Positions 1-7,528 of a DNA stretch of 64,000 bases are shown one piece after another. Numbering within the stretch: position 1 is the first letter of the stretch; the number at the start of each line of letters is the position of its first letter. The notes below the pieces were generated by a model that was given only the letters and a program-made list of their open reading frames with translations, was not told the DNA's origin and did no database searches. The position numbers were made by a program, and so were the translations under genes. The stretch comes from Bacillota bacterium (lineage in GTDB: Bacteria; Bacillota; Clostridia; Christensenellales; CAG-138). The stretch covers positions 122,438-186,437 of the forward strand of contig JAEWCL010000015.1 in assembly GCA_023390655.1 (NCBI GenBank). The letters run 5' to 3'.

Positions 1-138
1 CCACCTGCCGGCAAAGGCCGCGGCGCTCTTCTCATCAGAGCCAACAACACAAACAGGCTCGCCTCCATTTTTCAATATGGCGCTTGCATGCAGGTCTCCC
101 ATCAGCCCGCAGCCAATGATTGCGGCCTTGATTCCCAT
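1..138 (-). CDS. Gfo/Idh/MocA-family oxidoreductase, N-terminal fragment (runs off the window)
   Basis: Only the first 46 residues lie in the window. They start with a Rossmann NAD(P)-binding strand carrying GCGLMG (residues 9-14) followed by a helix and a second strand ending VCVVGSDE, the layout of the dinucleotide-binding domain of Gfo/Idh/MocA dehydrogenases. The ATG at 138 has a GGGAGGG ribosome binding site just upstream and lies 11 bp after the stop of the cupin gene, so the two are probably cotranscribed. The substrate (usually a sugar or cyclitol) cannot be told from this fragment. Confidence 0.75.
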   Translation of the reverse strand, partial: MGIKAAIIGCGLMGDLHASAILKNGGEPVCVVGSDEKSAAAFAGRW

Positions 139-149
139 AGCGCCCTCCC

Positions 150-635
150 TCAATATTTTGGCGGCTGCGCCAGTATGCGGAGTAAAGATGCATATTGGGG
201 ATATAGCCGGAGAAGCTCCTCCATCCCGCCATCCTCATAATCCGCTTGATCATACGCGGGGGAAACGGTACATCCAAGCAGCGCAAACTCCCCCGCGCCA
301 ACAATGCGGCTGCCCTGCCATGTTCCCGCCGGCACCACCTGCTGCACCCGCTCCCCGTTTAGAAGGTCGGTTCCAAGAAATACGGTTTCCCCGCTTCCAT
401 CCGGGTACAGCAGCAGCAGTTCCACCCGCGTCCCCAGATAGAAATGATACACCTCGTCGCTTTTCAAGCGGTGCATGCGGGAGAACGTATCCCGTTTTAA
501 CAGGTAATAAATCGCAGATGCGATCGGCTTGCCGGATGACAGACAGGCTTCGGAAAGATAGTTCCGGCGGAAAGCGCCGCCTTCGCCAATGAGCGGCGCA
601 AGCTCCAACGCGTTTATGATCTGTTCGGCGGTCAT
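150..635 (-). CDS. Cupin_5 / DUF985 family protein
   Basis: The 161-residue product matches the compact single-domain cupin family formerly called DUF985. Visible landmarks are an IYYLL strand (about residues 42-46), the F-S-x-x-H-R-L-x-x-D-E-V-Y-H-F region (51-65) that carries the cupin metal or ligand histidines, a G-T-W-Q-G turn (103-107) and a late G-x-T-V-S-P motif. Length agrees with the family. Members are linked structurally to sugar-binding cupins but the reaction is mostly unknown. A GGGAGG site precedes the ATG at 635. It is the upstream partner of the oxidoreductase fragment; together they may serve sugar metabolism, which is inference from the neighbour only. Confidence 0.8.
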   Translation of the reverse strand: MTAEQIINALELAPLIGEGGAFRRNYLSEACLSSGKPIASAIYYLLKRDTFSRMHRLKSDEVYHFYLGTRVELLLLYPDGSGETVFLGTDLLNGERVQQVVPAGTWQGSRIVGAGEFALLGCTVSPAYDQADYEDGGMEELLRLYPQYASLLRILAQPPKY

Positions 636-706
636 GGCTTATCCTCCCTTGCGTTTTGAGACATAGTATAGCATATCATGCTGCCATCCGCTCCCCGAAG
701 ATACAT

Positions 707-742
707 AAAAGGGATACCCGGCTTACGCAGGATATCCCTTTT
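707..742 (-). terminator. Hairpin downstream of the flavoprotein gene
   Basis: A 10-bp perfect stem, AAAAGGGATA at 707-716 paired with TATCCCTTTT at 733-742, follows the stop of the flavoprotein gene on the minus strand. The U-tract is short, so termination may be partial. Confidence 0.55.
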
Positions 743-763
743 GCCTGTCTTATAGACCCTGTT

Positions 764-2881
764 TTACTTTGCTGCGTTGCGGCCCGCAATCTGGCCGTAG
801 GTGAAGATGTCCGCAATCGCGTTGCCGCCAAGACGGTTGCCCGCATGGATGCCGCCTGCGACTTCGCCGGCTGCCCACAGGCCTTCAATCGCGGTGCCGT
901 CCGCCTTAAGCACGCGCGCTTCGGTATCAATGACGACGCCGCCCATTGTATGGTGCAGGGAAGCTTTTCTCGGGCTGATGCAGATGTAGGTGTTGGGATC
1001 CGCATCCAGCGCTTCGAGATCGATGCCACCCGCGATGACTTCCTTGCCGAAGTCGTCGTCATGCTGGTTGGTCACATAGGTATTGTACTTTTCAATGGTT
1101 GCGCGCAGCGCTTCTTCCGTAAATGCGGGCGCAGCACCTGCTGCCGCGGTCTTGCTGGCTTCCGCCACCTCGGCAAGCGTATTGCCTACCCAGATATGCC
1201 CGCCGTCCACCATCGCCTGGATACGCCCGTCAAGCTCCGCGCCCTTGAGGAACTGGGAAGGATTGTTGCTGTCCCCACGGCCTGCGTAGATGATGTAGAA
1301 AATACCGTCTTCCAGCGCAAGGGACGCCTTTGCCAGCACGTCGCGTTCCGCATACTCGTTGACAAAGCGGTTGCCCTGCCCGTCGATCCAGATCTGCGCC
1401 GCAGCATCGCCCCAGATGCCGTCCGTCATCGTGCCCTTCACGGGGGAGGAGGAAGGCATCATCTGCGCCACTTCCATACCGGTGAGGTTGGCGCCGATGG
1501 CTTCCGCCATGACGATACCGTCGCCCTCATTGGTGCCAAGGTTGGTCGAAAGCGTACGGTCGCTCAGGTCTTCGCCCCAATATTTGTCATACTGCTTTAC
1601 CATGGCTGCGTTTGCGGCATAACCGCCCGTTGCAAGCACAACGCCCTTGGTGGTGTTGATGGTGATCTTTGTGCCGTCGGCCTGCTCGGCCTTTGCGCCC
1701 ACAACCTTGCCGCTTGCATCCACCAACAGCTCGGTGCCGCGGGTTTCGGTATAGATGGCGACGCCATTTTCCTTTGCGACCTTCTCCATTTGGGGAATAC
1801 GGTCCGCGCCGGACATAAACGTATGGGTTCTCGGCCACATTGCGCCAAGCACGGTGCTAAGACCGGTGCTGCCGTTTTCCTGCGTTGCCTTGCCGTATAG
1901 AGCATTGAGGCCGATCTCGCCCATCCATTCAAACGAGGGCAGCGCCTGTTCGGCAAGGACACGGGCCAGATCAATGTTGGAGGCGATCCAGCTTCCATCG
2001 CTAAGCTGGCGAAGCCCGCCAATGTAGACCTGCCACATATGCATGGCAACAGAGTCAAAGCCCGGCATATCCGTACCAACGGTCTTGCCCTTATTTGCGG
2101 CATAAAACGCGTTGATATCCTTCTTGACCTGAGAAAGGACTTCCTTCCATTCCGGGAACTGGTCAAGCTTCAGCTTGGGATCATTTTCGTCCATGGCAAG
2201 ATAGCTGTCCATCGTGTCCTTTTGCGCCTTAGTGAGCGTCATGAGGGCCTGCGCTTCGAGATCAACCGCATTGTAGGCAGCGCCCGCCATGAGTGTATTG
2301 CCGCCGAGTATGGATCCTTTTTCAATCAGGATCACCTTCGCGCCCTGCTGCGCTGCGGTGATTGCCGCAGAGAGGCCCGCACCGCCGCCGCCCATGACAA
2401 GGACGTCCGTATCCCAGGTTTCGTCCGCCTTCGGCGTTGCGGTGTATTTGTTGGCCTTCAATGCGTCAACATCAAGTCCTGCATTCTTTGCCGCATCCGC
2501 AACTGCGCCCATGATGCCATAGCTTGAAAGCGTAGCGCCCGTTACCGCATCCACGCTCAGGCTCTGGTGTTCCACAATCTGTGCGGGAATACGCTCTTTT
2601 GCAACTGCGGTGACATTCTCCGTCTCCGTATAGGTGACATAGTTAATGCCTGTAATGATACCCTTGTCTACCGCAATGCTGACCTTGATCGGCCCCTGCA
2701 TACCATGGCTCTCCCCTTCAAACGTGCCGGAAACATCCGTTGCCGGCGCCGTCTGTTCCGGGGTCGCCTCCGGCGCTGCTGTGGGGTCCACTGTTGCAGG
2801 CTGCTGTGCACAGCCAAACCCAAACGTCAGTGCCATCAAAACCACCAGCGCGAAGGCCAACATTTTTGTCTGCTTCTTCAT
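764..2881 (-). CDS. Exported flavoprotein reductase: FMN-binding domain plus fumarate-reductase-type FAD domain
   Basis: A 705-residue lipoprotein-like precursor. A hydrophobic signal ends in Cys24. Residues about 55-135 form an FMN-binding domain with D-A-V-T-G-A-T, the site where ApbE-type transferases attach FMN to the Thr. From about residue 160 a Rossmann motif (GGGGAGLSAA) opens a FAD_binding_2 domain of the fumarate reductase/urocanate reductase group, with LHHTMGGV and the closing HAGNRLGGNA segment carrying the conserved substrate-side Arg. Such proteins reduce an alkene-type acceptor outside the membrane as part of anaerobic respiration; the actual substrate (fumarate, urocanate, an acrylate) is not decidable here. 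I chose the ATG at 2881 because AGGAGG lies 7 bases upstream; an in-frame ATG six codons earlier lacks a site. It is divergent from a MerR regulator that probably controls it. Confidence 0.85.
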   Translation of the reverse strand: MKKQTKMLAFALVVLMALTFGFGCAQQPATVDPTAAPEATPEQTAPATDVSGTFEGESHGMQGPIKVSIAVDKGIITGINYVTYTETENVTAVAKERIPAQIVEHQSLSVDAVTGATLSSYGIMGAVADAAKNAGLDVDALKANKYTATPKADETWDTDVLVMGGGGAGLSAAITAAQQGAKVILIEKGSILGGNTLMAGAAYNAVDLEAQALMTLTKAQKDTMDSYLAMDENDPKLKLDQFPEWKEVLSQVKKDINAFYAANKGKTVGTDMPGFDSVAMHMWQVYIGGLRQLSDGSWIASNIDLARVLAEQALPSFEWMGEIGLNALYGKATQENGSTGLSTVLGAMWPRTHTFMSGADRIPQMEKVAKENGVAIYTETRGTELLVDASGKVVGAKAEQADGTKITINTTKGVVLATGGYAANAAMVKQYDKYWGEDLSDRTLSTNLGTNEGDGIVMAEAIGANLTGMEVAQMMPSSSPVKGTMTDGIWGDAAAQIWIDGQGNRFVNEYAERDVLAKASLALEDGIFYIIYAGRGDSNNPSQFLKGAELDGRIQAMVDGGHIWVGNTLAEVAEASKTAAAGAAPAFTEEALRATIEKYNTYVTNQHDDDFGKEVIAGGIDLEALDADPNTYICISPRKASLHHTMGGVVIDTEARVLKADGTAIEGLWAAGEVAGGIHAGNRLGGNAIADIFTYGQIAGRNAAK

Positions 2882-2927
2882 TTCTGCTCCTCCTGTCAAT
2901 CATCCTGTGAAAATCTTCACAAAAAAC

Positions 2928-2958
2928 AGAATACACTTTACAACGGTTTTAAAGTCAA
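2928..2958 (-). promoter_or_regulatory. MerR-type promoter with 21-bp dyad operator in a 19-bp spacer
   Basis: On the minus strand TTGACT (2953-2958) and TATTCT (2928-2933) are separated by 19 bp, longer than the normal 17. The spacer region holds a near-perfect palindrome at 2935-2955 with arms ACTTTA and TAAAGT that extend inward with one mismatch. Long spacers filled by a dyad are the hallmark of promoters twisted open by MerR-family activators. It faces the flavoprotein gene and lies about 100 bp from the MerR gene on the other strand. Confidence 0.7.
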
Positions 2959-3055
2959 GTACCATAATTGTGTCTAGAGTAACAATCTTGTCGAAAAATT
3001 AGCAACCATCTTTTTTCGGGGACGCTGCCCCGCGGTTTGGGAGGATCTATGGAAT

Positions 3056-3853
3056 ATGAAGGAATACAACATCAGTGAAGTTGCAAAGATGTTCGGCATC
3101 TCCAGCGAGTTGCTGCGCAGCTATGAAAGACGCGGGCTTGTCGCACCTTTGCGTGCTGGAAACGGATACCGCACCTATACAAAGCCGGATATTTATATCC
3201 TTTCGGGTATACGCTTTCTGCGCAACGCCGGATACTCTCTGGAAGATATTGAGCGCTTGTACGGCGCGGAATTTGAGAATGCACTTTCTATCCGCCAAAA
3301 ACGCTGTGAAGAGCTGGAGCAAGAGATCACCTATTTGCAGTCCAAGCTGGAGGCAATGCGCAATGAATGCGACGATTTTGCGTCTCTTTCGCAGGAGAGC
3401 GGCATTTCCTGGACGACAAGCCCTGCAATGCTGCGGGTGAATAACCAAATCAACGATTCTTTTTTGACCGATAGCCATTCCATTTTGGAATGGGTCGGTC
3501 ATTTGCCAATCGTCCGTATTTCTCCCGCATTCAGCAGAGAGGCGATTGTGAACGGACGGGACGAGGTCCGTTTTGGTTACGCGGTGCCGCTGGAATTGGC
3601 GGATACGCTGGGGCTTTCTGATACACCCGGCGCAGAAGTGAAAGAATCTTTAAGATGCCTGACAACCATTGTACGCAGCCAGGGAAAACGCTATCTGAGC
3701 GCCTGCATGCTGGAGAGCATCTGTATGTTCTGCAAAAACGAGCATCTAGAACTGAGCGGCGATGCATGGGGCATCACGCTGGGCGTCCATATGAAAGGCG
3801 GCCGAATCCAACGCTGCCACCGCCTGTACATTCCCGTCAGGAGCATTGCATGA
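3056..3853 (+). CDS. MerR-family transcriptional regulator
   Basis: A 265-residue protein. Residues 1-70 are a winged helix-turn-helix of the MerR type: Y-N-I-S-E-V-A-K-M-F-G-I at the start, then L-R-S-Y-E-R-R-G-L and a Y-R-x-Y segment followed by I-R-F-L-R-N-A-G-Y-S-L-E-D-I. A helical linker (about 80-105, rich in Glu/Leu/Lys) would form the dimer coiled coil, and the remaining 160 residues are an effector domain that I do not recognise. A GGGAGG site sits 11 bases before the ATG. The gene is divergent from the flavoprotein reductase and overlaps the next hydrolase gene by 4 bp (ATGA). The dyad at 2935-2955 is its likely target. Confidence 0.85.
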   Translation: MKEYNISEVAKMFGISSELLRSYERRGLVAPLRAGNGYRTYTKPDIYILSGIRFLRNAGYSLEDIERLYGAEFENALSIRQKRCEELEQEITYLQSKLEAMRNECDDFASLSQESGISWTTSPAMLRVNNQINDSFLTDSHSILEWVGHLPIVRISPAFSREAIVNGRDEVRFGYAVPLELADTLGLSDTPGAEVKESLRCLTTIVRSQGKRYLSACMLESICMFCKNEHLELSGDAWGITLGVHMKGGRIQRCHRLYIPVRSIA

Positions 3854-4596
3854 GCGCAGACACCCAAAAAAGTGGCGTAACCGCCCAATCTGCCGTTGTA
3901 TTTCTGCACGGATTTCTGGGCGGACCGCAGCAATTTGATTTTTTGTTACCCGTAGCAGCAGCGGCGGGGTACGATACGCATACCCTGCTGCTTCCGGGGC
4001 ACGGCGGGGATTACCGCGCGTTTTTAGGCAGCAGCAGGCGTTCCTGGCAGGCCCATGTGCAAAGCGAACTCAATACGCTTTGCGCACAATATACGCGCGT
4101 ACTGCTCGTGGCCCATTCCATGGGCGGCTTGCTGAGCATACTCGCAACGCTGAACAATCCCGGCAGGGTTTGCGGCATATTCTGCCTTGCGCTTCCTTTG
4201 CACCTGAAAGTTTCTTTCCATGGCATACGCAACAACGTTAAGTATGTCACGGGCCTTGGCAAGCAGGATGCGTTGATCAAAGCCGCGCGGGAGTCCTGCA
4301 GCGTGAGTGGCATTACATTCTATAACGCACCGCTGATGGTTCGGCAATTACTGGATCTTTCCCGCTTAAGTATAGACGCCCGGCGCGCGCTGCATCAACT
4401 CAATGTCCCGCTGATGGCGCTCCATTCCCAACACGACGAATGTGTCAGCAAAAAATCCATCCAGGCAATAAAATATGCCCGGACACAGGAAATCATTGTC
4501 CTGCCGGCATCCAGTCATTTTTTGTATCCCGAAAACGACCGCGCCACCGTCTGCGAGGCGTTTTCATGCTTTGCTTCCGCCTGCTTTTCGCGGTAA
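3850..4596 (+). CDS. Alpha/beta-hydrolase (carboxylesterase or thioesterase-like)
   Basis: A 248-residue alpha/beta-hydrolase fold protein starting at the ATG that overlaps the MerR stop codon. Seen motifs: oxyanion-hole strand F-L-H-G-F-L-G-G, a cap-side G-H-G-G, nucleophile elbow A-H-S-M-G-G (Ser near residue 91), an acid region H-S-Q-H-D-E and a late S-S-H-F-L-Y carrying the catalytic His. This pattern is shared by carboxylesterases and lipases of the Est30 type. The 4-bp overlap argues for translational coupling to the MerR regulator, so its substrate may be linked to the regulator's signal; that is inference. Confidence 0.8.
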   Translation: MSADTQKSGVTAQSAVVFLHGFLGGPQQFDFLLPVAAAAGYDTHTLLLPGHGGDYRAFLGSSRRSWQAHVQSELNTLCAQYTRVLLVAHSMGGLLSILATLNNPGRVCGIFCLALPLHLKVSFHGIRNNVKYVTGLGKQDALIKAARESCSVSGITFYNAPLMVRQLLDLSRLSIDARRALHQLNVPLMALHSQHDECVSKKSIQAIKYARTQEIIVLPASSHFLYPENDRATVCEAFSCFASACFSR

Positions 4597-4730
4597 ACGC
4601 GCCCCATCTCCACCCGGCGGGGCCGCGCAGCCAACGTATCGCGGCTTATTTCGGATTTGTCCGCAAAAAAGCGGAAGCATTCCAAGCTGCTTGTGTGATA
4701 CGATAAGCTTCCGGAGAGGGGGAACTGCGC

Positions 4731-5402
4731 TTGTATTACACATATGGCGAGAATGCGATCACGCATCTGAAAAAAAGAGACCACACGCTCGGCAGAGCGA
4801 TCGAGCAGATTGGCCGTATCGACCGCGAAGTCGAGCCGGACCTGTTTTCCTCCGTCGTCTACCATATCGTGGGGCAGCAGATTTCCTCCGCCGCGCTCAA
4901 TACCGTATGGGGACGCATGCGGGAGAGCCTGATTGTTATAAACGCCAATACCATTGCGGCGCAGTCCGTGGAAACACTGCAGCAATTCGGCATGACCTTC
5001 AAAAAGGCGGGGTATATCAAGACGTTCGCACAACAGGTGCTTGACGGTACGCTTGATATCGCCGCCCTTCCAGAAAAAAGCGATGCGGAGATCATCACGG
5101 TCCTTTCCTCTCTCGATGGCATCGGCGTATGGACCGCGGAAATGATCCTCACATTCTGCCTGCAACGCCCCGATGTCCTAAGCTATGGGGATCTTGCCAT
5201 CCACCGCGGCATGCGCATGCTCTACCGCCGCAGGCAGATTGACCGTGATCTGTTTGAAACCTATCGCAAGCGCTACAGCCCCTATGGTACGGTTGCAAGC
5301 TTTTATCTTTGGGCAATCGCCTCCGGCGCAATCGAAGGACTATATGACCATGCGCCAAAGAAAAAGACAGCTTCTAAGGCAAGCAAACTTCCCGGGAACT
5401 AA
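4731..5402 (+). CDS. DNA-3-methyladenine glycosylase (HhH-GPD, AlkA-like)
   Basis: A 223-residue base-excision repair glycosylase. The helix-hairpin-helix L-D-G-I-G-V-W-T-A-E-M (about residues 126-136) is followed by the G-D-L-A-I-H-R-G segment whose Asp is the catalytic residue of the AlkA/MutY superfamily. An I-V-G-Q-Q-I-S motif near residue 47 is typical of bacterial AlkA-like enzymes that excise alkylated purines. The protein lacks the N-terminal beta domain of E. coli AlkA and resembles the shorter Firmicutes form. I accept the TTG at 4731 as start because a GGAGAGGGGG site lies 9 bases before it. A lysine-rich tail ends the protein. A strong terminator follows. Confidence 0.85.
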   Translation: MYYTYGENAITHLKKRDHTLGRAIEQIGRIDREVEPDLFSSVVYHIVGQQISSAALNTVWGRMRESLIVINANTIAAQSVETLQQFGMTFKKAGYIKTFAQQVLDGTLDIAALPEKSDAEIITVLSSLDGIGVWTAEMILTFCLQRPDVLSYGDLAIHRGMRMLYRRRQIDRDLFETYRKRYSPYGTVASFYLWAIASGAIEGLYDHAPKKKTASKASKLPGN

Positions 5403-5427
5403 AAAGCGGCATATGCCGCTTTTTCTA
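5402..5427 (+). terminator. Bidirectional terminator between the glycosylase and GntR genes
   Basis: The stem AAAAAGCGGC / GCCGCTTTTT begins at the glycosylase stop codon and is followed by a T-rich run. The A-run on the other side lets it serve the convergent GntR gene too. Confidence 0.85.
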
Positions 5428-5433
5428 TTTCCC

Positions 5434-6204
5434 TTAGTCCGCCCTTTTCCGGTTGATCTCGATGTGGCAACAGTCCTTCTTGATATAATGCTTGGTGCAC
5501 ATAACCGGGGCCGGATCATCATTCAGATAGATATCCTCCCGGATAAGCATGACCTCCTTGCTGGGCATGACATACTTGCCGGAAATAAAATTCCCGACTG
5601 CCGTGGAGGAAATGAAAAGCGTCGCCCGTTCCGCCTGACGATAGATGTCGTTTTCAAGCGTCTGCAGCAGCCTATCGGTCCAGTTGAGCTTGATGTTGAG
5701 CTTGGACAGCGCTTCCACGGGAATCAGCGTCAGAGAGTAGGCCACAATGTTCCCTACACTTCTGTACCAGCGGTCCACCACGATCACCACGGCGGATTCC
5801 CGTTGGAGCAGCCCCACAATCTGCTCATTGGGCACTTCAATGCGGAAGTCCAGCTCCACATCGTCAATCGCCAGCGCGCAGCACTGATACACCGGATGCC
5901 CCAATGCATCAAGGTTTTGATGTGGCTTTTTCCCCTGACGGATCACATAATTGCCCTTGCCCTGATGCTTGCGGATCCGTCCATCCTCGCGCAGCAATTC
6001 AAGCGCCTGCCGCAATGTCATGCGGCTTACGCCAAGCATCGCGGCAAGCTTGGGTTCCGACGGCAGCCAGGTATCCTCCGGAAATGTCCCGTCCAGCAGC
6101 AATTTGAGCATCTGCTCGTATACACGCACAAACGTACGGGAGGTTTCCTGCGCAAGCTGGCGCAGGTCTATGGTGGGGGCGTTCTTGTCGTTGTTTGACT
6201 GCAT
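5434..6204 (-). CDS. GntR-family regulator with UTRA effector domain
   Basis: A 256-residue regulator of the HutC/UTRA branch. The winged helix occupies about residues 22-85 (L-P-S-E-P-K-L-A-A-M-L-G-V-S-R-M-T-L-R-Q-A as recognition helices, then I-R-K-H-Q-G-K-G-N-Y-V-I as the wing). Residues 95-250 form the ligand-binding UTRA domain, with V-D-R-W-Y-R in its core and Y-S-L-T-L-I-P-V, a stretch typical of effector-binding strands. UTRA regulators usually respond to a sugar phosphate, amino acid or histidine-pathway compound. No metabolic gene stands beside it in this window, so the regulon is unknown. GAGGA lies upstream of the ATG at 6204. Confidence 0.85.
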   Translation of the reverse strand: MQSNNDKNAPTIDLRQLAQETSRTFVRVYEQMLKLLLDGTFPEDTWLPSEPKLAAMLGVSRMTLRQALELLREDGRIRKHQGKGNYVIRQGKKPHQNLDALGHPVYQCCALAIDDVELDFRIEVPNEQIVGLLQRESAVVIVVDRWYRSVGNIVAYSLTLIPVEALSKLNIKLNWTDRLLQTLENDIYRQAERATLFISSTAVGNFISGKYVMPSKEVMLIREDIYLNDDPAPVMCTKHYIKKDCCHIEINRKRAD

Positions 6205-6237
6205 GCTGGGGTCCTCTTTGCGATAGGGGTTTTCTCA

Positions 6238-6266
6238 ATCGTATGCTGTTTCAGGTAAAATTGCAA
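6238..6266 (-). promoter_or_regulatory. Sigma-A-like promoter of the GntR gene
   Basis: Minus strand TTGCAA (6261-6266), 17-bp spacer, TACGAT (6238-6243), about 30 bp before the GntR start codon. Confidence 0.45.
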
Positions 6267-6351
6267 GGGCACCGCCAAGCTTCATGCGCTATTGCGCGGC
6301 AGAGCGCCATCCAATGCGGCCGAAAGGCGGAGGCATGGCCTTTGAGCGCCT

Positions 6352-6663
6352 TTATTCTATCCCCAATCCTCTGACAGAACCGCAAAGCAATTGCCATTGC
6401 TGCATAATATCCTGCAGATACGCTCTTCCATTTTCGGTAATTTTAAAATACTTGCGCTTCGGTCCCTCGCTTGTTCCCCCGTCGTAGGTTTCCACATGAT
6501 TGTCCTGCGCAAGCCTCCTCAAAACAGTATAAATGGTACCCTCATAGGTATCGGGAAAGTGCAGCTTGATCTCCTTCATCAGCGCATACCCATAAGTATC
6601 CTGTTTTGAAATGGTAAAAAGGATTGCCATCTCTAAAACGCCCTTTTTAAATTGTGCAATCAC
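6352..6663 (-). CDS. PadR-family transcriptional regulator
   Basis: A 103-residue PadR winged-helix protein: M-I-A-Q-F-K-K-G-V-L-E-M-A-I-L at the start, T-Y-G-Y-A-L-M-K-E-I in helix 2, G-T-I-Y-T-V-L-R-R-L as recognition helix and K-R-K-Y-F-K-I-T as the wing. The start is a GTG at 6663 that overlaps the stop of the upstream DUF1700-like gene by 4 bp (GTGA), since PadR homologues begin exactly here. Such pairs control membrane-stress or envelope functions. The usual order is PadR first; here it is second. Confidence 0.85.
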   Translation of the reverse strand: MIAQFKKGVLEMAILFTISKQDTYGYALMKEIKLHFPDTYEGTIYTVLRRLAQDNHVETYDGGTSEGPKRKYFKITENGRAYLQDIMQQWQLLCGSVRGLGIE

Positions 6664-7370
6664 TGCTGCATCACCCTTTTTCTCGCGAAGTTCATACAAA
6701 AAAACAGAACTGCGGAAACGATCATTCCACACAAGAGCGGGATCATCGTTACAAAGAAGAGTTGGAGAAAGAGGTGCGGCGCGGATAAGGTCTTCAACAG
6801 CCCGTTCAAACAACCCAGACTTACGCACGCCCCGATATAAAAGGCCATCCGGAATATTCTGGCCGGGCTAGCGCTCCTGAAGCTCCATACTAGGCACAAG
6901 ACGCTCAGCGTAATAAAAACAGACATGAAAAAATAGATATTTCCGGTTGCCGAGGGACCCATGTATACCAGTTCCTCGGGGATATTGCCATTGGGTGTTG
7001 CCTGCAATCCGGCCCATACCGGCAGGCATTTCCAAAAGATCCACCCCTTATACAGAATCCACAGGACGGCTCCCGCCGCAAGCGGCAATAAGGAAATTAC
7101 GTTTGTGAGCACGGTGTTTTCAAAGGCGCAATTGATTTTGTTGGCGATATCCCTGAGCCTTGCGTACTTGGTCGCCTTTCCGCTCATGATAATTTCCCTG
7201 GCAAGCTTTTTCACATCGCCAAGCTGCCCGCACACCTCCTCTTCACGCTTCCCCTCATCCATCGCAGAGTCAAAGTATTCCACATAATCTTCAATAATAG
7301 CCTGGCATTCCTGATTGCTCAAATAAAAACGCAGCTCAAGTTCCAACTGGCGTAAGAATTCTTCCTTCAT
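6660..7370 (-). CDS. DUF1700/HAAS-type membrane protein
   Basis: A 236-residue protein. The first 75 residues are charged and helical, with F-L-R-Q-L-E-L-E-L and a Y-V-E-Y-F-D-S-A segment of the HAAS/DUF1700 signalling domain, which recognises a partner PadR regulator. Four or five membrane helices follow (about 95-115, 150-168, 178-195, 205-230). I chose the ATG at 7370 because GGGAGG lies upstream; the earlier ATG at 7385 overlaps that site. It is translationally coupled to the downstream PadR gene and the pair probably act together, with the membrane protein modulating the regulator. Confidence 0.75.
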   Translation of the reverse strand: MKEEFLRQLELELRFYLSNQECQAIIEDYVEYFDSAMDEGKREEEVCGQLGDVKKLAREIIMSGKATKYARLRDIANKINCAFENTVLTNVISLLPLAAGAVLWILYKGWIFWKCLPVWAGLQATPNGNIPEELVYMGPSATGNIYFFMSVFITLSVLCLVWSFRSASPARIFRMAFYIGACVSLGCLNGLLKTLSAPHLFLQLFFVTMIPLLCGMIVSAVLFFCMNFARKRVMQQ

Positions 7371-7394
7371 GCTCAACCTCCCCAACGCGCCATC

Positions 7395-7460
7395 TACTGT
7401 TCAATAGTTAGTACTGCTGTGATCATAAAGCACTACTATTTAAAAAGCAATAGTGATTTT
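7395..7460 (-). promoter_or_regulatory. Possible promoter/operator region of the DUF1700-padR pair
   Basis: AT-rich stretch with repeated, partly inverted CACTA / TAGTG elements, including ACTATT and AATAGT arms around 7431-7456 and GTTCAATAGTTAG around 7399. PadR proteins often bind such dyads to repress themselves. No clear -35/-10 pair was fixed. Confidence 0.3.
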
Positions 7461-7479
7461 TCAAACGAGCCGATACACA

Positions 7480-7511
7480 AACCCCGCCCCTGCAACAGCA
7501 GGGGCGGGGTT
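7480..7511 (-). terminator. Strong GC hairpin after the proline-rich lipoprotein gene
   Basis: A 14-bp perfect stem, 7480-7493 with 7498-7511 (core CCCCGCCCCTGC), loop AACA, lies 18 bp past the lipoprotein stop. The T-run is weak on both strands, so it may also act as an mRNA 3' end stabiliser. Confidence 0.7.
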
Positions 7512-7528
7512 CTATCGATCTGAGGCTG

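Noticed and set aside
656..1900. A 414-codon frame on the plus strand opposite the flavoprotein gene
   Set aside because: Antisense shadow of a clearly real gene; composition is Cys/His/Arg-rich and unlike a protein.
3013..3034. Terminator before the MerR gene
   Set aside because: The CGGGG..CCCCG hairpin has its T-run on the wrong side for the MerR transcript and would lie in its leader; it may be a remnant of the dispersed repeat.
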